NCBI GenBank assembly: GCA_016845445.1
Contig: JAERSU010000064.1
Span: 1 to 32,595, forward strand
DNA from: Oceanospirillaceae bacterium
Lineage (GTDB): Bacteria; Pseudomonadota; Gammaproteobacteria; Pseudomonadales; Balneatricaceae
DNA length: 32,595 bases
Direction of reading: 5' to 3'
Within the stretch, counting starts at the first letter, position 1. Every line of letters begins with the position of its first letter. The position numbers and the translations under genes were made by a program. The notes under the pieces are model-generated. The model was not told the DNA's origin and did not search any database. It saw only the letters and a program-made list of their open reading frames with translations. This document shows positions 32,020 through 32,595 of this stretch, piece after piece.

Positions 32020-32562
32020 CTAGTCGTTCAGTTGATTAAGCAGATCCGCTAACTGAATATTCGCTTGCGAATCGACAAATACCCGCTGTTCCATATCCAC
32101 GGCCTCATAAAAGCTTGGAATAGACATAGAGCCCTTCACATCCATGGCAAAAAAGGGTGCCGAAGCCACCGCAGCACCTAAAACATTGGCTGCGCCACTT
32201 GGGCCAGGTGACGTGGCCAACAACAGGGTAGGTTTGTTTTGATAAAACTGCATGTCATGACGACTGGTCCAATCAAACAGGTTTTTATACACCGCTGGGT
32301 AATAACCATTGTGCTCTGGCAAACCAATTATCAAAGCATCGGCGGCACCAATTTTATGGTAAAACTCTACCGCCTTGTCTGGAATACCAGATTCGCCCTC
32401 CCTTGTTTGGGTATACAAGGGCAATTCATAGTCATTCATATCTAACGTGTCCACTTGCACAGAGCCATCGTGCTGATTCTGTAGCTGTGCTACCGCCATA
32501 TTAACCAGATGACCATTAATGGATTCTGCGTTACTGCTAGTGCTAAATGCGAGTACTCTCAT
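32020..32562 (-). CDS. NAD(P)H-dependent FMN reductase
   Basis: A 180-residue flavodoxin-fold reductase. The phosphate-binding loop STSSNAESIN is at residues 7-16, and the family motif PEHNGYYPAVYKNLFDWTSRH (near 80-100) binds the isoalloxazine. AGAGAAG precedes the ATG. Enzymes of this family can supply reduced FMN to two-component monooxygenases. It has its own promoter region outside the importer operon, whose operator is about 160 bases beyond its stop. Its link to the monooxygenase at 15500 is possible but only inferred. Confidence 0.88.
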   Translation of the reverse strand: MRVLAFSTSSNAESINGHLVNMAVAQLQNQHDGSVQVDTLDMNDYELPLYTQTREGESGIPDKAVEFYHKIGAADALIIGLPEHNGYYPAVYKNLFDWTSRHDMQFYQNKPTLLLATSPGPSGAANVLGAAVASAPFFAMDVKGSMSIPSFYEAVDMEQRVFVDSQANIQLADLLNQLND

Positions 32563-32595
32563 GAGAACTTCTCTCTTTGTTGGGTTAATGTAGGG

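Overview
The window is a catabolic region of about 32.6 kb from a bacterium, most likely a marine-type gammaproteobacterium. The basis is moderate GC, Gram-negative REP/BIME palindromes, a XenA-type ene-reductase, a YchJ protein and a guanidinobutyrase-like enzyme close to the pseudomonad type. I cannot fix the genus from sequence alone. There are no rRNA or tRNA genes, phage genes, CRISPR arrays or intact insertion sequences. Almost every gene is a metabolic enzyme, transporter or GntR/Lrp regulator.

Layout. 1-2391: the 3' end of an unknown gene, a cytochrome b561, a RidA-family deaminase and an old-yellow-enzyme reductase. 2393-7583: a GntR regulator divergent from amidase, malonyl-CoA synthetase (matB) and malonyl-CoA decarboxylase (matA), which reads as a malonamate/malonate to acetyl-CoA module. 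7598-11075: YchJ, a guanidinobutyrase-like ureohydrolase, alanine dehydrogenase (ald) and its divergent Lrp regulator. 11084-13249: two EamA/DMT exporters, the second behind an unusually structured leader. 13246-18113: a GntR regulator divergent from an operon of an 'amino acid synthesis family' (DUF1185) protein, an alpha/beta hydrolase, a luciferase-like flavin monooxygenase and an aldehyde dehydrogenase. 18103-23377: class I amidotransferase, cytochrome P450, ferredoxin-fused reductase and a glutamine-synthetase-like ligase, divergent from a third GntR regulator. 23357-31762: an eight-gene operon of Liv-type ABC importer (binding protein, H, M, G, F), zinc alcohol dehydrogenase, aldehyde dehydrogenase and MmgE/PrpD protein. 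32020-32562: an FMN reductase.

The most interesting unit is 18103-31862. A 13-bp core palindrome, GTATAC-N-GTATAC, occurs at exactly the three promoters that drive the importer operon, the glutamine-synthetase-like gene, and the reductase/P450/amidotransferase genes. The third GntR gene is beside one copy. This looks like a single-regulator system that imports a small nitrogen compound, gamma-glutamylates it or its product, oxidises it with a P450, finishes it with alcohol/aldehyde dehydrogenases and may remove the glutamyl group with the amidotransferase-like enzyme. Parts resemble the aniline (GS-like plus amidotransferase plus oxygenase) and the mycobacterial piperidine/pyrrolidine/morpholine (GntR plus P450 plus GS-like) pathways. 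I do not recognise this combination as a described pathway; the substrate is unknown.

A second theme is short palindromic repeats sitting exactly at gene ends. Two REP families are present, and in three genes (ychJ-like, eamA-like, amidotransferase) the repeat supplies the last codons and, in one, the stop codon.
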